A stretch of DNA of 64,000 nucleotides from Arcicella rigui (lineage in GTDB: Bacteria; Bacteroidota; Bacteroidia; Cytophagales; Spirosomataceae), in NCBI RefSeq assembly GCF_034929435.1, contig NZ_JAYFUM010000003.1, positions 124,001 to 188,000 of the forward strand. Reading direction: 5' to 3'. Below, piece after piece: positions 18,200-26,993 of the stretch (the stretch's first letter is position 1; every line of letters starts with the position of its first letter). The notes below the pieces were generated by a model, which saw nothing but the letters and a program-made list of their open reading frames with translations, ran no database searches and was not told where the DNA came from. The translations under genes and the position numbers were made by a program.

Positions 18200-18234
18200 C
18201 TAATCACCAATCACTATTAACTAATCACTTCAAT
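18200..18234 (+). repeat. Heptad array copy overlapping the rfbA stop codon
   Basis: CTAATCA, CCAATCA, CTATTAA, CTAATCA, CTTCAAT in exact 7-bp steps. The fourth word contains the rfbA stop codon (18225-18227), so the array runs into coding sequence. Confidence 0.7.
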
Positions 18235-19085
18235 AATCCCAAGAGATATTTTCCATATCCACTTTTGACAAGCGGTTCAGCTACTTTTCTGAGTTGCTGT
18301 TCATCAATGAACCCCATTCTGTAAGCTACTTCTTCAATACAACCTACTTTTAGACCTTGTCTTTCTTCAATGACTTGTACAAATTGTCCTGCTTGCATCA
18401 ATGAAACAAACGTTCCAGTATCTAACCAAGCTGTTCCTCTGTTCAACACACCTACTTTCAATTTTCCTTGTTTCAAGTACTCTTTGTTTACGTCTGTGAT
18501 TTCATATTCACCTCTTGGCGAAGGAGCGATATTTTTGGCAATTTCAACGACTGAGTTGTCATAGAAATACAAACCAGGAACTGCATAATTTGATTTTGGT
18601 TCTACTGGTTTTTCTTCAATAGAAAGTACATTAAAATCATCGTCAAACTCTACTACGCCATATCTTTCAGGGTCGTGTACTTGGTAAGCATACACTACAC
18701 CACCTTCTGGGTCGTTGTTTGCTTGTAGCAATTTGCTTAACCCACTTCCATAAAAGATATTATCTCCTAATACTAAAGCTACTTTATCATCTCCGATGAA
18801 TTCTTCCCCAATGACAAAAGCCTGAGCTAAACCATTGGGTAGAGGCTGTTCTGCATATTCAAATCTACAACCCACTTGTGAACCATCTCCCAAAAGTTTT
18901 TTGAAATGAGGTAAATCGTGTGGAGTAGAAATAATTAAGATTTCACTAATACCTGCCAACATGAGAATTGAGAGGGGATAGTAAATCATTGGTTTATCGT
19001 AAACAGGCATTAATTGTTTACTAACAGCAAGAGTAAGTGGATGAAGTCGAGTACCAGACCCACCAGCAAGAATAATTCCTTTCAT
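18225..19085 (-). CDS. rfbA: Glucose-1-phosphate thymidylyltransferase
   Basis: RfbA makes dTDP-glucose from dTTP and glucose-1-phosphate, the first step to dTDP-rhamnose and related sugars. The 286 residues show the nucleotide-binding loop GGSGTRLHPLT, KQLMPVYDKPMIYYPLS, and LVLGDNIFYG. It is the last gene of galE-rfbB-rfbA and starts six bases after rfbB. rfbC and rfbD are not adjacent, so completion to rhamnose must use genes elsewhere, or another dTDP-sugar is made. Confidence 0.97.
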   Translation of the reverse strand: MKGIILAGGSGTRLHPLTLAVSKQLMPVYDKPMIYYPLSILMLAGISEILIISTPHDLPHFKKLLGDGSQVGCRFEYAEQPLPNGLAQAFVIGEEFIGDDKVALVLGDNIFYGSGLSKLLQANNDPEGGVVYAYQVHDPERYGVVEFDDDFNVLSIEEKPVEPKSNYAVPGLYFYDNSVVEIAKNIAPSPRGEYEITDVNKEYLKQGKLKVGVLNRGTAWLDTGTFVSLMQAGQFVQVIEERQGLKVGCIEEVAYRMGFIDEQQLRKVAEPLVKSGYGKYLLGLLK

Positions 19086-19091
19086 GATTTC

Positions 19092-20150
19092 TTATCGGTT
19101 TGAATACATTGAATCGTAATATTTCTGATAGTTCCCAGAAGTGACATTATCGAGCCATTCTTGGTTATTCAAAAACCAATCGACAGTTTTCTCAAGCCCT
19201 TCTTCAAATTGTAAAGAAGGTTTCCAGCCCAATTCATTCATGATTTTGGTAGCGTCGATAGCATATCTAAGGTCATGTCCAGCACGGTCAGTGACATAAG
19301 TAATGAGTTGCTCCGAAGTACCTTCAGGTCTTCCGAGTTTGCTGTCCATGGTTTTACAAACTAATTTAACGATGTCAATATTTTTCCATTCGTTAAATCC
19401 ACCGATATTGTAAGTTTCGCCGAGAACACCATTATGGAAAACCGTATCAATAGCTCTTGCATGGTCAACGACAAACAACCAGTCTCTTACATTTTCACCT
19501 TTTCCATAAACAGGGAGAGGTTTATTGTGTAAGATATTATGAATCATTAAAGGCAATAATTTCTCTGGGAAATGATTGGGGCCGTAGTTATTCGAGCAGT
19601 TAGTGACAACAATGGGTAATTTATAAGTATTACCATAAGCTCTTACAAAGTGGTCAGATGAAGCCTTAGACGCAGAGTATGGCGAGCGAGGGTCATAAGG
19701 AGTAGTTTCCGTAAAGAAATCTTCTGGATTATGTAATTCACCATATACTTCATCAGTAGAGACATGATAAAATCTTTTTCCTTCATATCCTGCTTCTTTC
19801 CAAGTATTTTTGGCAGCATTAAGGAGGTTGCAAGTACCTACGACATTAGTCATGACGAAAGCCATTGGTTCAGTAATTGACCTATCGACATGTGACTCAG
19901 CGGCTAAGTGAATGACGCCATCAAATTGGTGTTTTTCAAAGAGTTGGTTGATGAAATCAGCATCGACAATATCTCCTTTGACAAAGGTATAATTAGGCTC
20001 ATTCTCAATATCGCTCAAATTAGCCAAATTGCCAGCATACGTTAATTTATCCAAATTGAAAATCTGATAATCAGGATATTTAGTAACAAATAGTCTGACA
20101 ACGTGCGAGCCTATGAATCCTGCTCCGCCTGTAATAAGTAGTTTCTTCAT
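19092..20150 (-). CDS. rfbB: dTDP-glucose 4,6-dehydratase
   Basis: A 352-residue short-chain dehydrogenase of the extended type that converts dTDP-glucose to the 4-keto-6-deoxy sugar. It has the NAD-binding motif TGGAGFIGSH near the N-terminus, the STDEVYG motif, and the catalytic YSASKASSD. It is co-directional with and between galE and rfbA, with only 6 bases before rfbA. The product feeds surface-polysaccharide or glycoprotein glycan synthesis. Confidence 0.97.
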   Translation of the reverse strand: MKKLLITGGAGFIGSHVVRLFVTKYPDYQIFNLDKLTYAGNLANLSDIENEPNYTFVKGDIVDADFINQLFEKHQFDGVIHLAAESHVDRSITEPMAFVMTNVVGTCNLLNAAKNTWKEAGYEGKRFYHVSTDEVYGELHNPEDFFTETTPYDPRSPYSASKASSDHFVRAYGNTYKLPIVVTNCSNNYGPNHFPEKLLPLMIHNILHNKPLPVYGKGENVRDWLFVVDHARAIDTVFHNGVLGETYNIGGFNEWKNIDIVKLVCKTMDSKLGRPEGTSEQLITYVTDRAGHDLRYAIDATKIMNELGWKPSLQFEEGLEKTVDWFLNNQEWLDNVTSGNYQKYYDSMYSNR

Positions 20151-20177
20151 TGCGTCTCTGGAGTTTTATGTAATATT

Positions 20178-21200
20178 TTACTTACTTTTTTCTACTAATA
20201 CTTTTTGCCAATTCCAAGCATCGCCTAAAGCCTCTGTAAGCGTTTTTTCAGCTTTCCAGCCCAATACTTCATTAGATTTTGTACAATCAGCATAAACGGC
20301 AACTACGTCTCCGTCTCTTCTTGGTTGAATACTATAATCAACTTTCAAGCCAGTTGCTTCTTCAAATGCGTTAATGACATCTAATACTGAACTTCCTTGA
20401 CCAGTTCCGATATTGAAGAAATCATAATATTTTCCTTCAGCTTGTTTCAATAATAAATCAAGTGCAGAAACGTGTGCTTTGGCTAAGTCAACTACGTGAA
20501 TATAATCACGAATCGCAGTGCCGTCTGGTGTTGGGTAATCGTTTCCAAATACAGCTAATGGCCCTCTCAAACCTGCAACACTTTGCGTAAGGAAAGGAAC
20601 AAGATTGGCAGGAACGCCCAAAGGTAATTCGCCAATCAATACACTATCATGAGCACCAATTGGATTAAAGTATCTCAATGAAATAGCATGAAAATTCTTT
20701 TCACTATTTACTGTATCTTTAATGATTTCTTCGCAAACTTGTTTGGTATTTCCGTAAGGAGACATAGCAGGTTGTACAGCCGAGTTTTCGGTTACTGGTA
20801 AAGAGTCTGGCTGTCCGTAAACTGTACATGAAGACGAAAACACTAAATTATTTACTCCATATTCCAGCATTTTTTGCAACATCAAAACCGTTGCTGAAAT
20901 ATTGTTTTTGTAATACTTTAGCGGATTTGCTACTGACTCTCCAACGGCTTTGTTGGCTGCAAAGTGAATAATTCCGTCAATTTTTTGTTCTGTGAATAAA
21001 GTGTCCCAAGTTGCGGCTTCAGAAATATCACCTTCATACAAAGTAACTGATTGCCCGATGATAGTTTCGATACCAGTGATAGCACTTTTTTCAGAGTTAG
21101 AAAAATTGTCAACGAGTACTGTCTCGTATCCAGCATTGTGAAGTTCAACTACTGTGTGTGACCCAATAAAGCCTGCACCGCCTGTTACTAAAATTTTCAT
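20178..21200 (-). CDS. galE: UDP-glucose 4-epimerase
   Basis: GalE interconverts UDP-glucose and UDP-galactose. The 340 residues have the Rossmann motif TGGAGFIGSH at the N-terminus, FSSSCTVYG and YGNTKQ (the Tyr-xxx-Lys pair), and the C-terminal RRDGDVVAVYAD segment. The frame extends to a TTG at 21248, but MKILVTGGAGFIGSH at 21200 is the standard start. It leads the galE-rfbB-rfbA run. A minus-strand box TAAATTTG at 21295-21302 would give a leader of about 88 nt. Confidence 0.96.
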   Translation of the reverse strand: MKILVTGGAGFIGSHTVVELHNAGYETVLVDNFSNSEKSAITGIETIIGQSVTLYEGDISEAATWDTLFTEQKIDGIIHFAANKAVGESVANPLKYYKNNISATVLMLQKMLEYGVNNLVFSSSCTVYGQPDSLPVTENSAVQPAMSPYGNTKQVCEEIIKDTVNSEKNFHAISLRYFNPIGAHDSVLIGELPLGVPANLVPFLTQSVAGLRGPLAVFGNDYPTPDGTAIRDYIHVVDLAKAHVSALDLLLKQAEGKYYDFFNIGTGQGSSVLDVINAFEEATGLKVDYSIQPRRDGDVVAVYADCTKSNEVLGWKAEKTLTEALGDAWNWQKVLVEKSK

Positions 21201-21294
21201 ATTTTGGAGTGAACCCAGTAAAGGGGAGTTTAATGTCATATTATACAAATGAAATAAAAAAACTTTATTTGAATAATAATGAGGTTGTGAAAAA

Positions 21295-21302
21295 CAAATT
21301 TA
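21295..21302 (-). promoter_or_regulatory. -7 promoter box of galE-rfbB-rfbA (TAAATTTG)
   Basis: Exact TAnnTTTG match on the minus strand, about 95 bases before the galE ATG. Confidence 0.45.
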
Positions 21303-21387
21303 GCATAAAGCCATTCTAAAACAAAAAATATATAAATCCTTTTTATCGAAGTGATTTAAGACTAAAATAAGCTTTTAACGAAATTTG

Positions 21388-21395
21388 TACTTTTG
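21388..21395 (+). promoter_or_regulatory. -7 promoter box of the SirB1-like gene (TACTTTTG)
   Basis: Exact TAnnTTTG match. The start would fall at about 21402, next to the first ATG (21404), so the second ATG at 21437 with a 35-nt leader is the better translation start. Confidence 0.6.
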
Positions 21396-21436
21396 CATAA
21401 GTTATGTTATTTTTCAATAAAATTAAACGTGACAAC

Positions 21437-22273
21437 ATGAAACAATCAGAAATTAAAGCTTTGGTGTCTCTGCTCGAAGATGATGATAGTGAAATTTTAA
21501 ACCTTGTTGAGTCTAAAATTAGGTCACTGGGTGGAAGTGTGATTCCTTATTTAGAAGATCGTTGGGAAGAATCTTCTTTAAGTCCGCTTGCTCAAAAGAA
21601 AATAGAAGATTTAATCCATGATTTGCAATACGAAGCTTTTGTACAAAGACTTTTAGATTGGAAACAAAAAGGTGCGGAGGATTTATTGGAAGGGATGTGG
21701 GCAATTGCCACTTACCAATATCCAGAACTTTCTTTAGAAAAGATTAAACAAGATTTACATCAAATTTATATTGATATTTGGACGGAATTTCGGGACAATA
21801 TGCACCCAATGGACCAAATCAAAACCCTAAATTCAGTAATTTTTGGTAAACTAAAATTTGGTGCGAATACCAAACACTTTCACTCTGCCTCAAATTCGAT
21901 GTTGAATGTGGTGTTAGAATCTAAGAAAGGGAATCCCATTTCATTGTGTGTTATTTACTTACTGATTGCTCAAAAACTAAATATGCCAATTTGGGGCGTA
22001 AATCTGCCAAATTTGTTTATACTTACTTACAAGTCTGAACAAATGCAGTTTTATATCAATGTTTTCAATCGTGGTTTGGTGTTTAGTAAAGTTGACATCG
22101 ACAATTACATCACACAATTGAATATTCCTTCCAATGAAATTTTTTATCAACCTTGCTCAAACTTGGACATTATCAGAAGAGTACTCCGAAACCTAACTTT
22201 AGCTTTTGAAAAAGTAGGCGACGACGATAAGGTTCAGGAAATAGAAAGAGTTTTGAAGGAAATGATGAAGTAA
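21437..22273 (+). CDS. SirB1-like transglutaminase-fold protein
   Basis: A 278-residue cytoplasmic protein of the Transglut_core2/SirB1 type: an N-terminal helical half, then MHPMDQIKTLNSVIFGKLKF and GNPISLCVIYLLIAQKLNMP, followed by a C-terminal helical tail. The Cys of SLCVIYL sits where the papain-like nucleophile would be. The His usually seen in the following PGHF-type motif is replaced (NLPNLFIL), so the protein may not be an active enzyme; this rests on memory of the family pattern. An upstream ATG at 21404 adds 11 residues but lies at the predicted transcription start. Confidence 0.8.
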   Translation: MKQSEIKALVSLLEDDDSEILNLVESKIRSLGGSVIPYLEDRWEESSLSPLAQKKIEDLIHDLQYEAFVQRLLDWKQKGAEDLLEGMWAIATYQYPELSLEKIKQDLHQIYIDIWTEFRDNMHPMDQIKTLNSVIFGKLKFGANTKHFHSASNSMLNVVLESKKGNPISLCVIYLLIAQKLNMPIWGVNLPNLFILTYKSEQMQFYINVFNRGLVFSKVDIDNYITQLNIPSNEIFYQPCSNLDIIRRVLRNLTLAFEKVGDDDKVQEIERVLKEMMK

Positions 22274-22274
22274 T

Positions 22275-22910
22275 TCAATTAGTAGTTGTGAAAACAAAAT
22301 CATCTTGATAGAAAACCAAAAGCTCGTGTTCAGTCTTTAGTTTTCCTTCAATAAATATTTCTCCTTTTAGTTTGAATGGTTTTTCTTCAAATGGTTCGAT
22401 GTAAATATTATCTTTAAAGGAAAGATTCTTTTTGCCATACCATTTGTATAAACTTTCTTTAGCACACCACAGAATACATAGTTTTTGGAGGTCGTTTTGG
22501 GCAAATTGTAATTCATTTTCCGACAAATACTTATGGGCTACTCTCAGAAGTTTGTCAGAAATCTTTTCAATGTCACAACCAACATCGTCTTTTAAATTTA
22601 CAATTACTGCCGCATACTCATTAGTGTGTGAAAGAGAAATAAAAGCGTCGTGTTTGTGTAAGAAAGGATTTTTCTGTTCATCTTTCCCAATTCCATGAAA
22701 AGTTAAACCGAATTGTTGCATCGTGAATTTGGCACAAGTTCTACTTGCGAGCCATTCTAATTGTTTCACTGGATGAGTAACGCCTGAAATCTTTAATAAG
22801 TCTTCTTCTGCAATTCCGAGGTACTCCAGATAGAACGCTGAAGTTTCTTCGATTTTCCAAAGGCTTACAATACTTTTATTAGAAATGTTTTTACAAAAAA
22901 TTATTGCCAT
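22275..22910 (-). CDS. 4'-phosphopantetheinyl transferase superfamily protein (Sfp-like)
   Basis: It moves the phosphopantetheine arm of CoA to a carrier protein. The 211 residues include ISLSHTNEYAAVIV, then VGCDIEKI with Asp113 and Glu115 as Mg ligands, and WCAKESLYKWYG with Glu152 and Lys156. It is of the stand-alone Sfp/AcpT group, whereas AcpS is shorter. The target carrier cannot be named; no NRPS/PKS gene is in the window. It is convergent with the SirB1-like gene, with only one base between the stops. Confidence 0.92.
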   Translation of the reverse strand: MAIIFCKNISNKSIVSLWKIEETSAFYLEYLGIAEEDLLKISGVTHPVKQLEWLASRTCAKFTMQQFGLTFHGIGKDEQKNPFLHKHDAFISLSHTNEYAAVIVNLKDDVGCDIEKISDKLLRVAHKYLSENELQFAQNDLQKLCILWCAKESLYKWYGKKNLSFKDNIYIEPFEEKPFKLKGEIFIEGKLKTEHELLVFYQDDFVFTTTN

Positions 22911-22970
22911 TTAACTGTCCTGTAATTCAAAGCTATACAAGTCTTAGGACGGCTGTATGGCTTACGATTG

Positions 22971-23001
22971 TTGTCATTGGACACAAAATAAACTAATTTT
23001 G
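22971..23001 (+). promoter_or_regulatory. Promoter of the WD40 gene
   Basis: TTG at 22971-22973 and TAATTTTG at 22994-23001, 20 bases apart, match the Bacteroidota -33/-7 pattern. The ATG at 23036 would have a leader of about 28 nt. Confidence 0.6.
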
Positions 23002-23035
23002 CTTAAATAAATATTTAAAATTTTAGATACTACTT

Positions 23036-23938
23036 ATGCAAGTCGAGAAAATAGATACATTTTCAGGGCATCGTGATTGTGTTTATGCACTTGAGAGTAG
23101 TGTAGAACCTACACAATTTTTTTCAGCGGGTGGCGATGGCTTGGTAGTTCGCTGGAATTTGAAAGCACCAGATTTAGGAGAACTCATCGCTCAAGTTCCT
23201 GCGTCAATTTATGCAATTTGTTATGACACGAGTAGAAATCAACTTTGGGTCGGGCAAAATTTTGATGGAATTCATCTTATTGATGTAGAATTAAAAAAAG
23301 AAATAAAATCTATTAAGATTACTTCTGCTTCTATTTTTGATATAAAAATTCATCAAAATAATGCTTTTATTGGTTTGTCTGATGGCATTATTGTAGTGAT
23401 GGATGTTGATACTTTTAGTGTAAAAAAACATTTGAAAGCTTCTGATAAAAGTGTGAGAAGTATCAGTATTAACGAAAAGTATCAAGAATTTGCCGTTGGA
23501 TATAGCGATTATACCTTCAAAATATTTGATTTGTACGATTTTTCGTTAAAAAAAGTAATTGAGGCACATTCCAACTCTATCTTTACAGTATGTTACTCTC
23601 CTGATAGCCAGTATTTGCTTACAAGTGGTAGAGATGCACATTTGAAAATTTGGAATGTTGAAGAAAAATATTCTTTGCAAGAAGACATTGTGGCTCATTT
23701 GTTTGCTATTAACGACATCGTGTATAGTCCCGACAAAAGTTTATTCGCTACTTGTAGCATGGATAAGTCTATAAAAGTTTGGGATGCCAATCGTTTTAAA
23801 CTATTGAAAGTAATTGACAGAGCCAGACACGCCGGACACGGTACTTCTGTAAATAAACTTTTATGGAATAATTATCAAAACCAATTAATTTCTGCATCCG
23901 ATGATAAGCAAATAGCTCTTTGGAATGTAAAAGTATAA
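23036..23938 (+). CDS. WD40-repeat beta-propeller protein
   Basis: The 300 residues are almost wholly WD40 blades, about seven. Clear blade ends are VVRWNLK, LKIWNVEE, IKVWDANR and IALWNVKV, with GH-type starts (FSGHRDCVYALESS, EAHSNSIFTVCYSPD). No signal peptide, so it is cytoplasmic and probably a protein-interaction platform. The gene begins a run WD40-divIVA-folB-lacI on one strand with gaps of 36, 39 and 6 bases, which may link it to the DivIVA-domain protein. Confidence 0.92.
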   Translation: MQVEKIDTFSGHRDCVYALESSVEPTQFFSAGGDGLVVRWNLKAPDLGELIAQVPASIYAICYDTSRNQLWVGQNFDGIHLIDVELKKEIKSIKITSASIFDIKIHQNNAFIGLSDGIIVVMDVDTFSVKKHLKASDKSVRSISINEKYQEFAVGYSDYTFKIFDLYDFSLKKVIEAHSNSIFTVCYSPDSQYLLTSGRDAHLKIWNVEEKYSLQEDIVAHLFAINDIVYSPDKSLFATCSMDKSIKVWDANRFKLLKVIDRARHAGHGTSVNKLLWNNYQNQLISASDDKQIALWNVKV

Positions 23939-23974
23939 TTTTATTAAAATCACCCTGAATAATCCATACATACC

Positions 23975-24970
23975 ATGAGAATTACTCCACTTGAAATAAG
24001 ACAACATACTTTTGATAAAAGTTTTCGAGGATACGATACTGAATCGGTGGATGCTTTTTTATTGTCACTTTCGCAAGAGTGGGAGCGAGTAGGCGAAGAA
24101 GTGCGTCAGTCGAAACAAAGAATTGATACTGCCGAACGTGAAATTGCCAAAATGAAAGAAGTTGAGGCAGGTCTTTTCAAAACGATAAAAGTAGCGGAAG
24201 AAGCCAAAGAACAGATGAACTCTAAGGCTTTTATTGAAGCTGAAAATATAAAAAACAAAGCTCGTAGCGAAGCGGAGGAAATCTTGAACGAAGCTCGTAA
24301 AAAAGCAAATATGTTGGTTTCGGATGCTGAAAATAAAGCAAAGTTCATGATTGAAGAAGCTAATAATGAGCTTAAAAATTATGAACGTGATTTCAAATCA
24401 ATGGAACGTTATAAAGAATTTTTAGTGGTTGAACTAAAAAGATTTGCTAACGAAACATTAGAGAAAGTTGCTAAGTTTGAAGAAAGAGTAGGCAGTAAAA
24501 ACACCGAAGTACCTACTAAGGAAGTTGTAGAAAATAAAATTCAGAAGCCAGTTCTTGATTTTACAGAAACTTTACCTAAAACACAAATTCCTGTTGTAGC
24601 TTCGCCTGTTGTTGAGTTTACTCCTCCAACTGAAAAAGCGGAGGTAAAAGCAAATGCTAATCTATCATTTTTTGAACAAGAAATTTCTGGTGAAACAGAA
24701 ATAGACTTTGAACCAGCAAATGATTTTGATGATGAAAATATGGAACTTCCACAAGTTCATAAAATTTTAGCACAGCAAGCAGTACCTGAAGTTCCGAAAA
24801 ATACCAAAGTAGAAGAATTGGTTAAAGAAATGAAAGCTGTAAAACCAAAAATTCGTAAAACACCCAAAGACGATGGATTACCAACTGTTTCTTCGGTAAT
24901 GGAAGATTTTGGAAAAGATTACCAAGGAGGAATTTCAAATACAGGAGGTTCTTTCTTTGATTCTTTCTAA
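23975..24970 (+). CDS. DivIVA-domain coiled-coil protein
   Basis: The N-terminal 45 residues match the DivIVA lipid-binding domain: ITPLEIRQHTFDKSFRGYDTESVDAFL. A long coiled coil follows at about 45-165, rich in Ala/Glu/Lys heptads, then an acidic, Pro-rich disordered tail with a conserved-looking end (TVSSVMEDFGKDY...SFFDSF). In Gram-positives DivIVA marks curved membrane at poles and septa. Its role in Bacteroidota is little known; a polar or septal scaffold is the natural guess. 331 residues is longer than Bacillus DivIVA. It sits between WD40 and folB genes. Confidence 0.88.
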   Translation: MRITPLEIRQHTFDKSFRGYDTESVDAFLLSLSQEWERVGEEVRQSKQRIDTAEREIAKMKEVEAGLFKTIKVAEEAKEQMNSKAFIEAENIKNKARSEAEEILNEARKKANMLVSDAENKAKFMIEEANNELKNYERDFKSMERYKEFLVVELKRFANETLEKVAKFEERVGSKNTEVPTKEVVENKIQKPVLDFTETLPKTQIPVVASPVVEFTPPTEKAEVKANANLSFFEQEISGETEIDFEPANDFDDENMELPQVHKILAQQAVPEVPKNTKVEELVKEMKAVKPKIRKTPKDDGLPTVSSVMEDFGKDYQGGISNTGGSFFDSF

Positions 24971-25009
24971 TAGAGTACTGAATTATTTTATAGCATTAAA
25001 AAAAAGAAA

Positions 25010-25360
25010 ATGGGAATAATTGCCTTAGAAGGCATTGAATTTTTTGCTTATCACGGTGTTTATGCCGAAGAGCAAAGAATAGGGAATCGTTATCAGATAG
25101 ATATTTCTGTCACTACTGATTTTTCAGACGCCGCCGAAAATGATAAACTCAGCGATACCGTTAATTACGGTGATTTGTACGAAATCATTGCTGGAGTAAT
25201 GAAAATCAAGGCAAAATTATTAGAACATATTGCACAACTAATTATTTCAAGTGTTCGTCAGCGTTATCCAAATGTTGAAGCAGTTGAAGTTTCAGTATCA
25301 AAATTTAACCCTCCAATCGGTGGGGTTTGCACAAGAGCAAAAGTAACTTTGAAAGGATAA
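25010..25360 (+). CDS. folB: Dihydroneopterin aldolase
   Basis: FolB cleaves 7,8-dihydroneopterin in folate synthesis. The 116 residues show IALEGIEFFAYHGVYAEEQRIG at the start, with the catalytic Tyr/His region, DTVNYGDLYEII (Glu/Tyr site), LLEHIAQLI, and the C-terminal VSKFNPPIGG. The length fits the family. It lies in the WD40-divIVA-folB-lacI run; folC is elsewhere in this window at 38780-40072. Confidence 0.96.
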   Translation: MGIIALEGIEFFAYHGVYAEEQRIGNRYQIDISVTTDFSDAAENDKLSDTVNYGDLYEIIAGVMKIKAKLLEHIAQLIISSVRQRYPNVEAVEVSVSKFNPPIGGVCTRAKVTLKG

Positions 25361-25366
25361 AATTTT

Positions 25367-26398
25367 ATGGCACATCAAGTGACGATTAAAGATTTAGCTC
25401 GCCATCTAAACGTTTCGGTGGCAACAATTTCTCGTGCCTTGCGTGATATGCCTGAGATTAAACCAGAAACTCGACAGGCAGTACTTCAATTAGCCAAAGA
25501 ATGGGACTATCAACCCAATATTTTGGCTACCAGTTTGGTGAAAAGTAGAACCAAAACCATTGGTGTAATTGTGCCAGACTTGGCCTATCATTTTTTTGCA
25601 TCAGTTATTAAAGGAATTGAGGAAGAGGCCAATGAACGAGGTTACAGTTTGTTACTTACACAAACCAGTGAATTGTATCAAAGAGAATTAACAAACGTTC
25701 AAAACCTTTCTCGTGGGCAAGTTGAAGGTTTTGTTATTTCACTTTCGCAAGAAACGGTTGATTTAGACCACCTAAAAAGACTACAACGAAAAGGAATACC
25801 TTTAGTTTTTTTTGATAGAGATGCAGCCGAAATGGATGTATCAAAAGTAATGGTTGATAATGTAGGGGCGGCTTATGAAGCTACCAAACATTTGATTGAT
25901 AATGGTTGTAAAAGAATAGCTTTTTTGGCTGGGCCACATAGTGTTACGGTTAGCAACCAAAGATTAGAAGGTTATACATTGGCTTTAAAGGAGTTTGGTT
26001 ACCAAATAGACGAATCTTTAATTGTTCATGGAGAGTATAATTTAGAAAGAGCGATTGAAATCACCAATTACTTAATCAATTTAGAAAATCGTCCTGATGG
26101 TTTGATTGTGGTAAGTGATAGACTGGCAGTAGGAGCGATGTCTGCTTTGAAGGCTCGTAATATCAAAATTCCAGAAGAAGTAGCGGTTGTTAGTTTTAAT
26201 AATGAACCCATTTGTACCATTATTACGCCAACGCTTACCAGTGTTGCACAGCCCACATTAGATATTGGCAAACTGGCAACTTCAATTTTGGTTAATCAGA
26301 TAGAAGATACAAAAGGCTTTTTTAAACCAGAAGTGAAAATTCTAAAAACACAATTGGTAGTTCGAGAATCTTCTCAAAAGTTAAAAGTAGAGAACTGA
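25367..26398 (+). CDS. LacI-family transcriptional regulator
   Basis: The 343 residues have a LacI helix-turn-helix (TIKDLARHLNVSVATISRALRD at 5-26) with the hinge segment YQPNILATSLVKSRTKTIGVIVPDL, and a periplasmic-binding-protein-like sensor domain to the end (IAFLAGPHSVTVSNQRLEGY, DGLIVVSDRLAVGAM). Members usually sense a sugar. No sugar-utilisation gene is next to it, since it ends the WD40-divIVA-folB run six bases after folB, so its targets are probably elsewhere. Confidence 0.94.
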   Translation: MAHQVTIKDLARHLNVSVATISRALRDMPEIKPETRQAVLQLAKEWDYQPNILATSLVKSRTKTIGVIVPDLAYHFFASVIKGIEEEANERGYSLLLTQTSELYQRELTNVQNLSRGQVEGFVISLSQETVDLDHLKRLQRKGIPLVFFDRDAAEMDVSKVMVDNVGAAYEATKHLIDNGCKRIAFLAGPHSVTVSNQRLEGYTLALKEFGYQIDESLIVHGEYNLERAIEITNYLINLENRPDGLIVVSDRLAVGAMSALKARNIKIPEEVAVVSFNNEPICTIITPTLTSVAQPTLDIGKLATSILVNQIEDTKGFFKPEVKILKTQLVVRESSQKLKVEN

Positions 26399-26403
26399 AA
26401 ATA

Positions 26404-26458
26404 TAGTAATCAAAAATCCCCAATTTGTACTTAACAAATTGGGGATTTTTGATTACTA
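26404..26458. terminator. Bidirectional terminator between lacI-type gene and OsmC gene
   Basis: A perfect 24-bp stem (26404-26427 with 26435-26458) and a 7-nt loop. The right arm ends with the OsmC stop codon (26456-26458), so the structure reaches into coding sequence. Confidence 0.92.
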
Positions 26459-26872
26459 CAATAATGTAGCTTCTAAAGTAATGTTAGCATTGAATAGTTT
26501 AGAGATTGGACAATTTACTTTGGCATGATTCACCAATTCTTCAAATTTTTCTTGAGTTAAACCTGCGGCTTTTACTGAAGTTGTCAATTTGATAGTGTTG
26601 ATTGCACCATTTTCTAAAATTACTTGTGAATTTGTATCAATTACATCCGCTACAAATCCAGCACCTTGTAAATTAAACGCTAATTGCATCGAGAAACAAC
26701 CAGCATGTGCAGCCGCTACTAATTCTTCTGGGTTTGTTCCGATACCGTCTTCAAAACGAGTATTGAATGAATATTGAGTGTTACTTAAAACACCACTTGG
26801 ACTTGTTAATGTACCTTTTCCGTCTTTGCCAGCTCCAATCCATTGAGCAGAAGCACTTCTTTTGATTTGCAT
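26456..26872 (-). CDS. OsmC/Ohr-family peroxiredoxin-like protein
   Basis: The 138 residues match the OsmC subfamily, which reduces organic hydroperoxides with a reactive cysteine pair. Cys59 (AAAHAGCFSM) and Cys121 (VNCPISKLF) are both present, as are Arg39 and Glu50 in expected places. The signature GTNPEELVAAAHAGCFSM is complete. It stands alone and has a TAATTTTG box at 26901-26908, with a leader of about 22 nt. Confidence 0.94.
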   Translation of the reverse strand: MQIKRSASAQWIGAGKDGKGTLTSPSGVLSNTQYSFNTRFEDGIGTNPEELVAAAHAGCFSMQLAFNLQGAGFVADVIDTNSQVILENGAINTIKLTTSVKAAGLTQEKFEELVNHAKVNCPISKLFNANITLEATLL

Positions 26873-26900
26873 TGTGTTATTGTTGTTAAGTTTGATATTA

Positions 26901-26908
26901 CAAAATTA
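26901..26908 (-). promoter_or_regulatory. -7 promoter box of the OsmC gene (TAATTTTG)
   Basis: Exact TAnnTTTG match on the minus strand, 29 bases before the ATG. Confidence 0.5.
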
Positions 26909-26993
26909 CAGCATCTCTACACAGCAGTAAATGTACATTTAACCCATTAGCTTGTACATTTTTCCCTAAAGTATTTAAAGTTACATTCAGGGC

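Noticed and set aside
22940..22970. Similarity between the spacer near 22950 and the reverse strand of 12725-12750 (TATGGCT, TACGA, TTGT words)
   Set aside because: The match is short and gapped, and not clearly above chance for AT-rich spacers.
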